64,000 bases of DNA from an uncultured Phascolarctobacterium sp. GTDB taxonomy: Bacteria; Bacillota; Negativicutes; Acidaminococcales; Acidaminococcaceae. The translations under genes were made by a program, and so were the position numbers. This document shows, piece by piece, positions 43,551 to 53,108 of this stretch. Each line of letters opens with the position of its first letter. Within the stretch, counting starts at the first letter, position 1. The notes beneath the pieces are model-generated. The model did no database searches. It saw nothing but the letters and a program-made list of their open reading frames with translations, and had not been told where the DNA came from. The stretch lies in the NCBI GenBank assembly GCA_900551745.1, contig URXA01000002.1, forward strand, positions 62,001 through 126,000, given 5' to 3'.

Positions 43551-43991
43551 ATGCATAAAGAGCTGCAACGGATACGCCACGGCTACTACGACCTTTGGTT
43601 CGGCACAAACGCCGTCTATGAACGCTGGGCCAAATCACATGGGCTCAACAACAATTTACTGCTGACTCTGTATTTGCTGAAGGAGTTTCCAAATGACTGT
43701 ACCCAGCATCTGATCTGCGAAAAACTGATGCTGCCTAAACAGACGGTCAACAGTATTCTGGCCGGATTGGAAGTCAAAGGCTTCGTCGAAAAAATGATCA
43801 GCCCTACTGATAAACGCGTCAAGCTGCTGGTTTTTACCAGTAAAGGGGCTGCTTATGCCGACGAGCTTTTACAAAAAATGGATGATTTTGAAGAACGGGC
43901 TCTGCGCAATATGACCGACGCCCAGCGTAACGCACTGCTGGAAGGCGGCTTTGCCTGGATGAAGGCTTTGCGTGACGCCATAGATGATTAG
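43551..43991 (+). CDS. MarR-family regulator
   Basis: 146 residues with a winged helix: LICEKLMLPKQTVNSILAGL as recognition helix region and MISPTDKRVKLLVFTSKG as wing. AAAGGAGGG precedes the ATG. A palindrome at 43512-43527 lies between promoter and gene, implying self-repression. It is followed 9 bases later by an SMR efflux gene that it probably controls; ligands may be cationic drugs or metabolites. Confidence 0.88.
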   Translation: MHKELQRIRHGYYDLWFGTNAVYERWAKSHGLNNNLLLTLYLLKEFPNDCTQHLICEKLMLPKQTVNSILAGLEVKGFVEKMISPTDKRVKLLVFTSKGAAYADELLQKMDDFEERALRNMTDAQRNALLEGGFAWMKALRDAIDD

Positions 43992-44000
43992 GAGGATATC

Positions 44001-44324
44001 ATGGGATTTGTATATTTAGGTTTAGCTATTGGTTTGGAATTACTTGGCACAACATTTTTGAAATACACACTGGGCTTTACTAAGCTGGCGCCTTCACTGG
44101 TAGTAGTTACAGCTTACACAGGCGCTTTTTATTTTCTGTCCCGTTCGCTGCAGTTTATTGATTTGAACATTGCGTATGCAACCTGGGCAGGTATCGGTGT
44201 CGTTGCCGCAGCCATCATTTCAATGCTTGTCTTTCACGAAAGTATAAACGCTATAGGCGCAGTAGGCATGGTTTTGGTTGTCAGCGGTGTAGTACTTCTG
44301 AACCTGTATGGACCTTCACACTGA
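44001..44324 (+). CDS. SMR-family small multidrug transporter
   Basis: 107 residues and four hydrophobic helices. The essential membrane Glu13 (or 14) lies in AIGLELLGTTFLK. LNIAYATWAGIGVVA matches helix 3 of the EmrE/QacC group. It works as a dimer exchanging protons for cations. AGGAGG lies before the ATG. It forms a two-gene operon with marR. Confidence 0.9.
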   Translation: MGFVYLGLAIGLELLGTTFLKYTLGFTKLAPSLVVVTAYTGAFYFLSRSLQFIDLNIAYATWAGIGVVAAAIISMLVFHESINAIGAVGMVLVVSGVVLLNLYGPSH

Positions 44325-44344
44325 GCTGGACGACAAACAAAGAA

Positions 44345-44374
44345 AAACCCTTGCCGGTAAACCGGCAAGGGTTT
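44345..44374. terminator. Bidirectional terminator
   Basis: AAACCCTTGCCGGT and ACCGGCAAGGGTTT form a 14-bp stem with A and T runs. It lies between the convergent ends of the SMR gene and rnc. Confidence 0.85.
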
Positions 44375-44377
44375 ATT

Positions 44378-45106
44378 TTATTTAGGAAAGCCCGTCAAAG
44401 GCGTGCCCATTTTTTCAAGAGCACTTTTAGCAGCCTGCTGTTCCGCTTCCTTTTTCGTCCTGCCTTCGCCTGAACCGATATGTTTACCGTTAACGGAAAC
44501 AATGGTGGCAAAATGTTTGTTGTGTTCAGGACCTTTGGAGCCGATCAGCTCGTAGACGATATCAACATCGCCATCCTGCTGCACAACTTCCTGCAGCCTT
44601 GTTTTAAAATCACTGCAAATGCCGTGCGTACAGATAAAATCCAGCTCGGCTTTCATTAAACCCAGTAAAAATACACGGGCTGCTTCCATACCCTGGTCTA
44701 AATAATAAGCACCAAGTACAGATTCAAAAGCATCGGCCAGGATAGAAGCGCGTTCGCGTCCGCCTGACAAACCTTCTCCCTTTCCTAAAAGCAGGTAATC
44801 GCCAAGATTTATTTTACGGGCATATTCAGCCAGAGATGCCTCGCAGACGATATGGGCCCTAAGCTTGGTGAGTTCCCCCTCATTAAGGTTGGGAAACGTA
44901 CAGTACATATATGTACTGACGATAACGCTGAGCACGGAGTCGCCTAAAAATTCTACGCGTTCGTTATGTTCCGGGCGCGGTACTTCTTTGGATTCGTGAG
45001 CGTATGATGTATGCGTCAAAGCACCGTTTAGAAGTTCCAGCTTGTGCATTTTGATGCCAAGGCTTTGACAGAACTTCAGCAGCTGCTCTTTGCGCGTATC
45101 TTGCAT
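44378..45106 (-). CDS. rnc: Ribonuclease III
   Basis: Cuts double-stranded RNA in rRNA maturation and mRNA control. The RNase III signature ERVEFLGDSVLSV is near residue 50 and a second acidic site lies in ADAFESVLGAYYLDQG. A double-stranded-RNA-binding domain starting FKTRLQEVVQQ occupies the last 75 residues. 242 residues is normal. It follows fabF, the usual acpP-fabF-rnc neighbourhood, and is the last gene of the fatty-acid operon. Confidence 0.96.
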   Translation of the reverse strand: MQDTRKEQLLKFCQSLGIKMHKLELLNGALTHTSYAHESKEVPRPEHNERVEFLGDSVLSVIVSTYMYCTFPNLNEGELTKLRAHIVCEASLAEYARKINLGDYLLLGKGEGLSGGRERASILADAFESVLGAYYLDQGMEAARVFLLGLMKAELDFICTHGICSDFKTRLQEVVQQDGDVDIVYELIGSKGPEHNKHFATIVSVNGKHIGSGEGRTKKEAEQQAAKSALEKMGTPLTGFPK

Positions 45107-45126
45107 TTAAATCACTCTATTCTCAA

Positions 45127-46380
45127 TTAAGCTTGATATTTTTTGAAGAGAATGGTGGCATTATGGCCGCCAAAGCCGAAGTTATTGGACAGAGCCGCTC
45201 TTACTTCTGCTTTACGGGCTACGTTAGGAACATAGTCGAGGTCCAGACCCTCTTCTAAATCAGGATCTTCATAGTTGATTGTGGGAGGAATAATACCATT
45301 ATCAATGGTCATGACGGTAGCAATTGCTTCTACGCCTCCGGCAGCACCCAGCAAATGTCCTGTCATGGATTTGTTGGAGCTGATAGTCATTTTATAAGCA
45401 TGATCGCCAAAAACTTTTTTAGCAGCCAAAGTCTCATTCAAATCGTTACGATGGGTAGAAGTGCCATGAGCGTTGATGTAATCAACGTCTTCCGGTTTCA
45501 TACCAGCATCGTCGATAGCCTGCTGCATGCACAGGGCAGGCATTTCACCGCTCGGATCAGGAGCAGTGATGTGATAAGCGTCGGCATTCATGCCAAAACC
45601 AACTACTTCAGCATAGATATGAGCTCCACGTGCCAAAGCATGTTCCAGTTCTTCCATAACTACTACACCGGCACCTTCACCCATAACAAAGCCGTCACGT
45701 TTTTTGTCGAACGGACAGGAGGCCTTTTCAGGATGTTCGTTGTTGGTGGAAAGAGCTTTCATGTTACCGAAGCCTGCTATAGCCACAGGAGAAACAGCAG
45801 CTTCTGTGCCGCCTGCGATCATAATGTCGGCATCGCCATATTGAATAGTGCGCAGAGCGTCGCCAATACAGTTAGTACCGGTGGCGCAAGCTGTGATAAT
45901 AGCTGTATTAGGGCCTTTAAAGCCTAAAGCGATAGAAATCTGGCCGGCAGGCATATTCGGGATCTCCATCGGAATGAAGAACGGACTGATTTTGCCTGGA
46001 CCTTTTTCGCCATATTTTAAAGACTGCTCGAGGAAGGTATGGATGCCGCCAATGCCGCTGCCAACGCAAACGCCGGCACGAACGGGATCAATTTTTTCCA
46101 GATCGAGTTCAGCATCTTCCACTGCCAGTTTAGCAGCCGCTACAGCAAACTGGGTCACACGATCCATACGTTTGCCTTCTTTTTTATCGCCATAGTTAGC
46201 GAAATCAAAATCTTTAACTTCGCCGGCAATTTTAGTGGTGAAGCCAGGATCAGAAGCATCAAACTGGGTAATGAAACCGATACCGGATTTACCAGCGATC
46301 AGATTGCCCCAAAATTCATCTTTGCCGATGCCGATTGGAGTAATCGGGCCAACACCGGTAATAACGACTCGTCTTTTCAA
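45127..46380 (-). CDS. fabF: 3-oxoacyl-ACP synthase II
   Basis: Condensing enzyme that elongates fatty acyl chains. Catalytic Cys is in [13 protein letters not shown], the two His in [11 protein letters not shown] and [12 protein letters not shown]. It starts [17 protein letters not shown]. 417 residues is normal. It lies in the fatty-acid operon between the FabK-like gene and rnc. Confidence 0.96.
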   Translation of the reverse strand: MKRRVVITGVGPITPIGIGKDEFWGNLIAGKSGIGFITQFDASDPGFTTKIAGEVKDFDFANYGDKKEGKRMDRVTQFAVAAAKLAVEDAELDLEKIDPVRAGVCVGSGIGGIHTFLEQSLKYGEKGPGKISPFFIPMEIPNMPAGQISIALGFKGPNTAIITACATGTNCIGDALRTIQYGDADIMIAGGTEAAVSPVAIAGFGNMKALSTNNEHPEKASCPFDKKRDGFVMGEGAGVVVMEELEHALARGAHIYAEVVGFGMNADAYHITAPDPSGEMPALCMQQAIDDAGMKPEDVDYINAHGTSTHRNDLNETLAAKKVFGDHAYKMTISSNKSMTGHLLGAAGGVEAIATVMTIDNGIIPPTINYEDPDLEEGLDLDYVPNVARKAEVRAALSNNFGFGGHNATILFKKYQA

Positions 46381-46396
46381 AATAAATCACCTCAAA

Positions 46397-47350
46397 TTAA
46401 ATTTTTGCTATTTCTTCTTTCAGTCTTCTGAAAATTTCTTTCACGGGTAAAATTTCTTTGATCTTCCACATATTGGCACCTGTAAAAACAAGGCCGGTTT
46501 CAACATCGCCCTGCTGAGCTCTGGTGAGCGCGCGGATGATGCAGAAGCTGCGGGAGCACTGTTTAAGGCAGTTGTCACAGGTGCGGGGACGCGGCTGCGT
46601 ACCTTCCAGAACCTGTTTGGCAAAAGGATTAAGAATCGCCCTGCCTTTATAGCCAACGGGACTGTCGATCTGTACAACGTCCTCTTTGGTCATTTTGAGA
46701 TATAATTCTTTCAGCGCCGGAGCACCGTTGGATTCTTCGCTGGCGGCAAAACGACTGCCCATCTGCACACCGCTGGCTCCTAATTTAAGAAGCTCTGCTA
46801 CAGCTGCGCCGTCAGTAGCTCCGCCGGCGGCGATAACAGGAATATTGACCGCTTTGACGATGTCAGGCAGGATATCTTTGATGGACTGTTGGGTCCCAAG
46901 ATGTCCTCCAGCCTCTGTTCCTTCCACTACAATAGCGGCAGCACCAAGCTTTTCAGATATTTTAGCTAGTTTGACAGAGGAAACGATGGGCACTACGGCT
47001 ACGTTATGTTCACGCCCCACGGCGAAAATATCTCTTGAAAAACCGGCACCGGCAACGATCAGGTCAATTTTTTCTTCGGCAGCAGTGGTAATGAGCCCAA
47101 GAAATTCGCGGGCCGCAACCATGGCATTGATGCCGATAATGCCTTTCCCGCCAGTAAGCTTCCTGGCCAGCCGGATCTCTTTACGCAGCTCGTCAAACGC
47201 CATGCCGGACGCTGCAATGAGTCCTATTCCGCCTTCCTGCGCAACGGCTGCCGCCAAACGCGCGGTAGACAGTCTGATAGCCATTCCGCCTTGTATGATC
47301 GGTACTTCGGCTGTTAAATCACCTATTTTAAGTACTGGTAGTTTCAACAA
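46397..47350 (-). CDS. fabK: FabK-like enoyl-ACP reductase II / nitronate monooxygenase family
   Basis: 317 residues of the FMN TIM-barrel family that includes FabK and nitronate monooxygenases. PIIQGGMAIRLS, VVEGTEAGGHLG, VIAAGGATDG and GVQMGSRFAASEE are flavin-binding or family stretches. Its place in the operon, with no other enoyl reductase gene (fabI, fabL or fabV) here, argues for FabK. Unusual is a Cys-rich segment, CDNCLKQCSRSFC near 262-274, that could bind a metal or iron-sulfur cluster; I do not recall this in classical FabK. The exact activity is therefore less certain than the operon role. Confidence 0.75.
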   Translation of the reverse strand: MLKLPVLKIGDLTAEVPIIQGGMAIRLSTARLAAAVAQEGGIGLIAASGMAFDELRKEIRLARKLTGGKGIIGINAMVAAREFLGLITTAAEEKIDLIVAGAGFSRDIFAVGREHNVAVVPIVSSVKLAKISEKLGAAAIVVEGTEAGGHLGTQQSIKDILPDIVKAVNIPVIAAGGATDGAAVAELLKLGASGVQMGSRFAASEESNGAPALKELYLKMTKEDVVQIDSPVGYKGRAILNPFAKQVLEGTQPRPRTCDNCLKQCSRSFCIIRALTRAQQGDVETGLVFTGANMWKIKEILPVKEIFRRLKEEIAKI

Positions 47351-47423
47351 ATATCCCCCATTTCAGGACTACTGCAACTATCAGGGAAAGCTCCTCAGAG
47401 CTTTCCCTTAAGCTGCCAAAAGA

Positions 47424-47654
47424 TTATTTTTCTTCATCCAACATTTTGACTGCATCAGCCACGGTGCGGATTTTTTCAGCTTTTTCGTCAGGAATTTCAA
47501 CTTCAAATTCCTCTTCGAAAGCCATGATTAATTCAACGATATCGAGGGAGTCAGCGCCCAGATCATCGATGAAGGATGATTCCATCTTTACTTCATCAGC
47601 GTCAACGCTCAATTGCTCGACAGTAATGTCTCTTACTTTTTCGAAAGTGCTCAT
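47424..47654 (-). CDS. acpP: Acyl carrier protein
   Basis: 76 acidic residues. Ser in [10 protein letters not shown] is the phosphopantetheine site, followed by [15 protein letters not shown]. It carries growing acyl chains. GGAGG precedes the ATG. It lies between fabG and the FabK-like gene. Confidence 0.97.
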   Translation of the reverse strand: MSTFEKVRDITVEQLSVDADEVKMESSFIDDLGADSLDIVELIMAFEEEFEVEIPDEKAEKIRTVADAVKMLDEEK

Positions 47655-47699
47655 TTACGATTCACCTCCTTCCAAAGGTCTTTTTTAAGAATTGCATAA

Positions 47700-48443
47700 T
47701 TACATTACCATACCACCGTCAACATGTAAAGTCTGACCGGTTATGTAAGCAGCATCGTCACTTACAAGGAACAATACTGCCTTGGCAATATCTTCAGGTT
47801 CGCCAAGACGTGCCAGCGGAATACCGGCTTCCATATCGGCTACTACTTTTTCTGGTAAAACGCTGGTCATATCAGTTTTGATAAAACCAGGTGCTACACC
47901 ATTAACGGTGATGCCACGGGCAGCAACTTCTTTAGCTACAGATTTGGTGAAACCGATGCAGCCTGCTTTTGCTGCAGCATAGTTGGCCTGGCCGGCATTG
48001 CCCATTACACCTACGACAGAGGTGATGTTGACGATACGGCCCGCTCTTTGTTTCATCATGTATTTGACAGCTGCTTTAGTGCAGTTGAAAACGCCTTTGA
48101 GATTAGTGTTCAGCACTGCGTCCCAATCTTCTTCCTTCATGCGCATCAGTAGATTATCACGAGTGATGCCTGCATTATTGACTAAAATGTCGATACGGCC
48201 GAATTCTTTAATAACGGCGTCGATCATTCCAGTACAGACTTCAAGCTGAGCAACGTCACCCTGCAGCAGCAGAACTTTGCGTCCCATAGCTTTTATTTCA
48301 GCAGCCACTGCTTCAGCAGCGGCTTTATTGCCGGCATAATTAACAGCAACATCAGCTCCTGCAGCAGCCAGCGCAACTGCGATAGCTTTACCGATACCGC
48401 GGGAAGCACCTGTAACCAGTGCGATTTTACCTTCTAACTGCAT
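47700..48443 (-). CDS. fabG: 3-oxoacyl-ACP reductase
   Basis: 247 residues, a short-chain dehydrogenase. The NADP-binding [21 protein letters not shown], the catalytic Ser of NITSVVG and the YAAAK pair are visible. The start [12 protein letters not shown] at 48443 has AAGGAGG before it; the frame upstream overlaps fabD and is not used. It follows fabD by one base. Confidence 0.96.
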   Translation of the reverse strand: MQLEGKIALVTGASRGIGKAIAVALAAAGADVAVNYAGNKAAAEAVAAEIKAMGRKVLLLQGDVAQLEVCTGMIDAVIKEFGRIDILVNNAGITRDNLLMRMKEEDWDAVLNTNLKGVFNCTKAAVKYMMKQRAGRIVNITSVVGVMGNAGQANYAAAKAGCIGFTKSVAKEVAARGITVNGVAPGFIKTDMTSVLPEKVVADMEAGIPLARLGEPEDIAKAVLFLVSDDAAYITGQTLHVDGGMVM

Positions 48444-48444
48444 T

Positions 48445-49392
48445 TTAACGAACCTCCTTAAAATAAGCAAGTGTTTTTTCAAGGCTTGCTTCATCTTCGA
48501 CGTTCAGAGCAGTCATACCCTTGGCAATTTTTTTGGTAAAACCGGACAGAACCTTGCCGGGTCCGACTTCAACAAAAGTGTCTACGCCGCCTGCGATCAT
48601 ATGGTGGACAGAGGTTTCCCAAAGTACGGGCATAGCAGCCTGACTGATCAGGGATTCTTTAATTTCCTCTCCTTTGGTAACTTCAGTTGCAGTTACATTA
48701 GCGACGACAGGAATCTTAGCGTCGTGGAAGGTAATAGTTTCAAAGACTTCAGCCAGACGTTTGGAAGCCGGCTGCATAAGAGTGCTGTGGAAAGGTGCGC
48801 TTACGGGAAGAAGAACAGCGCGTTTGGCACCGGCTTCTTTCAACGCCGCCAAAGCTTTATCCACTGCGCCTACAGAACCTGCAATAACGACCTGCCCAGG
48901 GCAGTTGAAGTTTACTGCCTGTACAGCTTCGCCGCATTCAGCTTCAACAGTACGGCAGATATCAATGATTTTATCGCTTTCAAGACCTAAGACAGCGGCC
49001 ATGCTGCCTTCGCCGACAGGAACAGCTTCCTGCATGAACTGGCCACGTTTACGAACGATACGAACAGCATCGGCAAAATCCAAAGCACCTGCCAAAACCA
49101 AAGCAGAATATTCACCAAGGCTATGACCAGCAGCAACTTCGCAGCTCAGTCCGTTTTCTTTCAGCACTTCTGCACAGGCTACGCTGGCAGTCAGGATAGC
49201 CGGTTGAGTATTAAAGGTCAGGCGCAGCTGATCTTCCGGACCATTAAAACACATATCGCTGATGGAGAACCCCAAAGCTTCATCAGCAGCTTCAAAAACC
49301 TTGCGTGCACAAATATAGTTATCATAAAGATCTTTACACATACCTACAGTTTGGGACCCTTGTCCCGGGAATACAAATGCAATTTTGCTCAT
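48445..49392 (-). CDS. fabD: Malonyl-CoA-ACP transacylase
   Basis: 315 residues. It starts [18 protein letters not shown]; the nucleophile Ser is in [13 protein letters not shown], and the His of SAPFHSTLM completes the active site. It loads malonyl groups on ACP. It lies between fabH and fabG. Confidence 0.96.
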   Translation of the reverse strand: MSKIAFVFPGQGSQTVGMCKDLYDNYICARKVFEAADEALGFSISDMCFNGPEDQLRLTFNTQPAILTASVACAEVLKENGLSCEVAAGHSLGEYSALVLAGALDFADAVRIVRKRGQFMQEAVPVGEGSMAAVLGLESDKIIDICRTVEAECGEAVQAVNFNCPGQVVIAGSVGAVDKALAALKEAGAKRAVLLPVSAPFHSTLMQPASKRLAEVFETITFHDAKIPVVANVTATEVTKGEEIKESLISQAAMPVLWETSVHHMIAGGVDTFVEVGPGKVLSGFTKKIAKGMTALNVEDEASLEKTLAYFKEVR

Positions 49393-49437
49393 TGGGAAAA
49401 CCTCTCTTTCGTCTTTTGCTCAACTGTTCTTGCAGGT

Positions 49438-50427
49438 TTATTTACTCCATTTAAGCACAATGGAAGACCATGTGAGGCCAGCACCGAAACCAACCAACAG
49501 TACTGTACCGCCTTTTTTCAGTACGCCCTGCTCCTGTGCCTCACACAGGGCAATGGGAATGGAAGCAGCGGAAGTATTGCCGTATTTATCGACATTTACC
49601 CAAACTTTTTCCATTGGCATTTTCAGCCGTTTAGCCGCACTGTTAATAATGCGGATATTAGCCTGATGCGGCACCAGCAGATCGACATCGGCCGGTTCAA
49701 GGCCCGCTTTGGCTAAAGCTCGTTTAGCCGTTTTGCCCATGATCTGGATAGCAAATTTAAATACTTCATTGCCGTTCATATGGATAAAATGCTCTCTTGC
49801 ATCTACTGTTTCATGAGAAGCCGGTTTGCGGCTGCCGCCAGCAGGCTGGAACAGATATTTACCGCCGCTGCCGTCGCTGCCGAGGTCGATACCTAAAACA
49901 CCAAGACCATCCTCGACTTCACCAATGACCGCCGCGCCTGCACCGTCACCAAAAAGAACGCAGGTATTGCGGTCTTCCCAATTCATAATACGGCTTAAAG
50001 TTTCAGCGCCGATGATAAGTGCTTTTTTATACAACCCGGATTTTACCATCTGACTTGCTACGCCCAGGCTGTAAACAAAGCCGGAACAGCCTGCAGACAG
50101 ATCGAATGCAGCTGCGTTTTTAGCTCCGATACGGTCCTGTACCAGACAAGCGGTAGACGGAAAAGCATGGTCAGCAGAAGCAGTTGCCACTATGACCAGT
50201 TCGATTTCTTCAGGGCTTACGCCTGCGTCAGCCAGAGCACGTTCTGCCGCAATAACGGACATATCGGATGTAGCTTCACCTTCAGCGGCAATATGCCTGC
50301 TTTTAATGCCTGTACGTTCAACGATCCACTCGTCACTGGTTTCTACTATTTTTTCAAGATCACGGTTGGTCAGCACCTTTTCAGGGACATAGCAGCCCAG
50401 ACCTAAAATACCAACTGCTTTTTCCAT
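49438..50427 (-). CDS. fabH: 3-oxoacyl-ACP synthase III
   Basis: 329 residues; starts fatty-acid synthesis from acetyl-CoA and malonyl-ACP. Catalytic Cys is in DLSAGCSGFVYSL, His in LVPHQANIRI and Asn in DKYGNTSAASIP. ERTGIKSRH is the family N-terminal motif. It begins right after plsX. Confidence 0.96.
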   Translation of the reverse strand: MEKAVGILGLGCYVPEKVLTNRDLEKIVETSDEWIVERTGIKSRHIAAEGEATSDMSVIAAERALADAGVSPEEIELVIVATASADHAFPSTACLVQDRIGAKNAAAFDLSAGCSGFVYSLGVASQMVKSGLYKKALIIGAETLSRIMNWEDRNTCVLFGDGAGAAVIGEVEDGLGVLGIDLGSDGSGGKYLFQPAGGSRKPASHETVDAREHFIHMNGNEVFKFAIQIMGKTAKRALAKAGLEPADVDLLVPHQANIRIINSAAKRLKMPMEKVWVNVDKYGNTSAASIPIALCEAQEQGVLKKGGTVLLVGFGAGLTWSSIVLKWSK

Positions 50428-51447
50428 TTATATTTCCTCGTTTCCTTTTCTTGATTTCACGATATTGCCGGCAATATGTTCAACTACATCACGCTCAGCA
50501 AAATCTATAGCCACGCCGATTGCATTTTTGATTGCTTTCGCTTTACTGCTGCCATGACAGATGATAAAAGGTGCCTTGACACCCAAAAGCAGCGCACCGC
50601 CGTATTCAGCCGGATCAAGTCGCTTGGCAAGCCCCTTCATGGCCGGTTTTATCAAAAGTCCGCCCAACTTGGCCAGAAAGCCGCCGTTTAAAATGGCTTC
50701 TTTCATTAACTTCATTATAGCACTTGCAAGGCCCTCTGCAAACTTAAGGACTACATTTCCGACAAATCCGTCGCAGACTACTACGTCAACAGTACCTTTG
50801 TTAATGTCGCGGCCTTCTACATTTCCGACAAAGTGGATATGTTCTTCTGCCTTAAGCAGCGGATAAGTAGCCAGAGCCTGCTCATTACCTTTTGTTTCTT
50901 CTTCGCCTATATTCAAAAGCCCGACACGCGGATTTTTTATTTTCAGCATCAACTCAGCATAAACGCTGCCCATAATAGCGCTTTGCACCATATGTTCAGG
51001 TTTGGCGTCGACTTTAGCACCGCTGTCTAAAACTACTGTCGTCCCGGTAAGGCTTGGGATCGGAGTCGCAATAGCCGGGCGTTCGATGCCGCGGATACGT
51101 CCCAATCCAAACAACGCTGCGGCAACTGCCGCCCCTGTGCTTCCTGATGATACCAATGCGTCACATTCTTTATCACGCAGCAGTTTCGTAGCGATGACGA
51201 TAGATGCGTCTTTTTTAGTTTTTACGGCTATGCCTGGATGTTCATCCATATTAATAACTTCACTGGAATGATGTACTGTGATTTTTCGTTCATCAGCAGC
51301 ATTATATTCTACCAGCAATTTTTTTATAATTTCGGAGTCGCCTACGAGAACGACTTCGCAGTCATACGCTCTGACGGCCTGGACAGCTCCCAAAACCAGT
51401 TCTTGAGGTCCATAGTCAGTCCCCATCACATCAACTGCAATTTTCAC
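50428..51447 (-). CDS. plsX: Phosphate acyltransferase PlsX
   Basis: 339 residues; makes acyl-phosphate from acyl-ACP for phospholipid synthesis. The family start MKIAVDVMGTDYGPQELVLG, SSGSTGAAVAAALF and VCDGFVGNVVLKFAEG are clear. It starts with GTG sharing one base with the fapR stop, and it ends one base before fabH. Confidence 0.96.
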   Translation of the reverse strand: MKIAVDVMGTDYGPQELVLGAVQAVRAYDCEVVLVGDSEIIKKLLVEYNAADERKITVHHSSEVINMDEHPGIAVKTKKDASIVIATKLLRDKECDALVSSGSTGAAVAAALFGLGRIRGIERPAIATPIPSLTGTTVVLDSGAKVDAKPEHMVQSAIMGSVYAELMLKIKNPRVGLLNIGEEETKGNEQALATYPLLKAEEHIHFVGNVEGRDINKGTVDVVVCDGFVGNVVLKFAEGLASAIMKLMKEAILNGGFLAKLGGLLIKPAMKGLAKRLDPAEYGGALLLGVKAPFIICHGSSKAKAIKNAIGVAIDFAERDVVEHIAGNIVKSRKGNEEI

Positions 51448-52019
51448 TATTTCTCGATCCTTTCGTTGGGCAGTGATACAATAATGAATTTAGCGCGAAA
51501 CACTTCTTCGTTATTGTTGCGAACTTTGACCCAGATAACATATTTATCATGCTCACGGCGGATTACTTCCGCCTTAGCGACTAAAGTTGCACCGGCATAG
51601 ACCGGAACTTTATATTTGACATTGCCTACGCCTGTCAAGGCCGCGTCTGCATCGACTACAGCCAGAGCCAAAGTATTGGCCATCGCAAACATATAATAAC
51701 CGCGTGCGACGCCTGTTTTTTCCAGCACCATCTCAGGCGTTATTTTCAGCATCGAAATACCGATCTTATTCAATTCCAAATCGATAAGATCGCCGACAAT
51801 ATCTTTTTTGTCGATGGCTTTCAGCTTTGTCTGAGCAGTTTCAGCCATTTGACGTGTACGTTCCCGTACTTCCGGAATATTCATTCGCAGGCGATCCAAA
51901 CGGATTGTCTGGATACTGACTTCAAGCGCTTTAGCAAGCTGCTCGTCTGTCAAAAATGGATTGCGTTCCAACATCTTAGACAGATGTTCCTGCCGTATTA
52001 TTTTTTTGGAAGAATTCAT
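51447..52019 (-). CDS. fapR: Fatty-acid regulator FapR
   Basis: 190 residues. The N-terminal helix-turn-helix contains TDEQLAKALEVSIQTIRLDR; the C-terminal hot-dog domain (from about 80) binds malonyl-CoA, which releases the repressor from DNA (established for Bacillus). ATG at 52019 follows GGGTGAT; earlier in-frame codons lie within the operator. A FapR box lies 15 bases upstream, so it represses itself and the fab operon it heads. Confidence 0.93.
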   Translation of the reverse strand: MNSSKKIIRQEHLSKMLERNPFLTDEQLAKALEVSIQTIRLDRLRMNIPEVRERTRQMAETAQTKLKAIDKKDIVGDLIDLELNKIGISMLKITPEMVLEKTGVARGYYMFAMANTLALAVVDADAALTGVGNVKYKVPVYAGATLVAKAEVIRREHDKYVIWVKVRNNNEEVFRAKFIIVSLPNERIEK

Positions 52020-52033
52020 TTTATCACCCATCT

Positions 52034-52050
52034 TTAGTACCAACTATTAA
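52034..52050. promoter_or_regulatory. FapR binding site
   Basis: TTAGTACCAACTATTAA matches the 17-bp FapR consensus (TTAGTACC...TACTAA) with one arm mismatch. It lies between the fapR promoter -10 and the start codon. Confidence 0.75.
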
Positions 52051-52061
52051 TATCTAGAGCT

Positions 52062-52090
52062 ATTATAAAAGCTCACAATAAAAAAAGCAA
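52062..52090 (-). promoter_or_regulatory. Promoter of the fapR-fab operon
   Basis: On minus, TTGCTT (52090-52085), a 17-bp spacer and TATAAT (52067-52062). The FapR box follows 11 bases downstream, covering the transcription start. Confidence 0.75.
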
Positions 52091-52238
52091 GTAAAAATTT
52101 TGATTACATGCTTAATTTCCCAAATAATTCACAAGTTTTAATTTATGTTTTTTTATGTTACAATCTGACTAGCAAGTCAATTTTAGAAATCAATATTTTA
52201 GTTTTTATAATCCATATGGTATAGAGGTGTTTATTATA

Positions 52239-52835
52239 TTGATAAATAAAAATCCCAGTAAATTTTTTCCTATTTTCTTTTTATTATTTTTATCTATTTA
52301 TCTTCTCCAAAATATAATTCCAGCCAACTTTGCAAAAGAAAATTCCTTATTAGAAAATTTACAACTTGTCATTTTACTTTTTGGAGCCTATATATGCAGC
52401 TATTTTCTTAAAAGAACGACCGTTATCTCCGACAAGTATATATGGTCAGCAGGTTCTTTACTTTTTGTAATTTTCTTCCTGCGAGAAATAAGCTGGGGGA
52501 GAACACTCCTTATGCGCGCTGATGGAACTATACCAGCCTGGACTGATCTTGGACTTTATGGACATATAGCACATCCTCTCGTAGGTCTTTTACTTGCCAT
52601 ATTATTATATCTATTATACAGAGGAAATATTTTCAAATTTATAAAAAAAGTAAAAATTCCACTTTATGATTGTATATTGTTATTGGTTTTGGTCATTGCT
52701 GTAACTATTGCAGAAAAAGGAACACTATCTTTTTTTCACGGCGAAATGGCAGAAGAATTAAGCGAAACGATTCTATATTTAGAAATGTGTTATATAATTT
52801 TGCAGATAGGAAATTATCCAAAAATTAAACTTTGA
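52239..52835 (+). CDS. Unknown membrane protein
   Basis: About 198 residues with five or six hydrophobic segments (near 8-25, 40-58, 70-85, 108-125, 145-160). Polar motifs FFLREISWGR and FFHGEMAEELSETILYLE stand out; conserved-looking Glu, His and Arg in membrane proteins can form active or metal sites. I do not recognise the family. It is clearly richer in A and T than its neighbours and interrupts the usual rpmF-fapR order on the opposite strand, suggesting acquisition. No ATG is suitable: TTG 52239 with AGAGGTG 9 bases ahead, or GTG 52227. Confidence 0.65.
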   Translation: MINKNPSKFFPIFFLLFLSIYLLQNIIPANFAKENSLLENLQLVILLFGAYICSYFLKRTTVISDKYIWSAGSLLFVIFFLREISWGRTLLMRADGTIPAWTDLGLYGHIAHPLVGLLLAILLYLLYRGNIFKFIKKVKIPLYDCILLLVLVIAVTIAEKGTLSFFHGEMAEELSETILYLEMCYIILQIGNYPKIKL

Positions 52836-52851
52836 AGCTTTATAACAGCAA

Positions 52852-52881
52852 AAATCCCCGCACCTAACGGTACGGGGATTT
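52852..52881. terminator. Terminator between the membrane-protein gene and rpmF
   Basis: AAATCCCCG at 52852-52860 pairs with CGGGGATTT at 52873-52881. It lies between convergent genes and can act on both strands. Confidence 0.65.
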
Positions 52882-52893
52882 AAAGCTGCAAGA

Positions 52894-53073
52894 TTATTGT
52901 TCTTTAACGATAACTTGTTTGCCGTTGTAATAACCACATTCGGAACAAACACGATGCGGCATTTTCATCTCATGACATTGCGGACATTCGACTAAGCCAG
53001 GAACTGTAAGTTTCCAGTTCGCACGACGGGAATCGCGGCGAGCTTTGGACATTTTTCTCTTTGGTACTGCCAT
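52894..53073 (-). CDS. rpmF: 50S ribosomal protein L32
   Basis: 59 residues starting MAVPKRKMSKARRDSRRANW. Two Cys pairs (CPQC and CSEC) form the zinc site of the Cys-containing L32 type, so there may be no zinc-free copy here. GGAGG precedes the ATG. It follows the DUF177 gene, its usual partner. Confidence 0.96.
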   Translation of the reverse strand: MAVPKRKMSKARRDSRRANWKLTVPGLVECPQCHEMKMPHRVCSECGYYNGKQVIVKEQ

Positions 53074-53108
53074 CTTTGATACACCTCCTCAAGCTAATGA
53101 ATGTAAAT

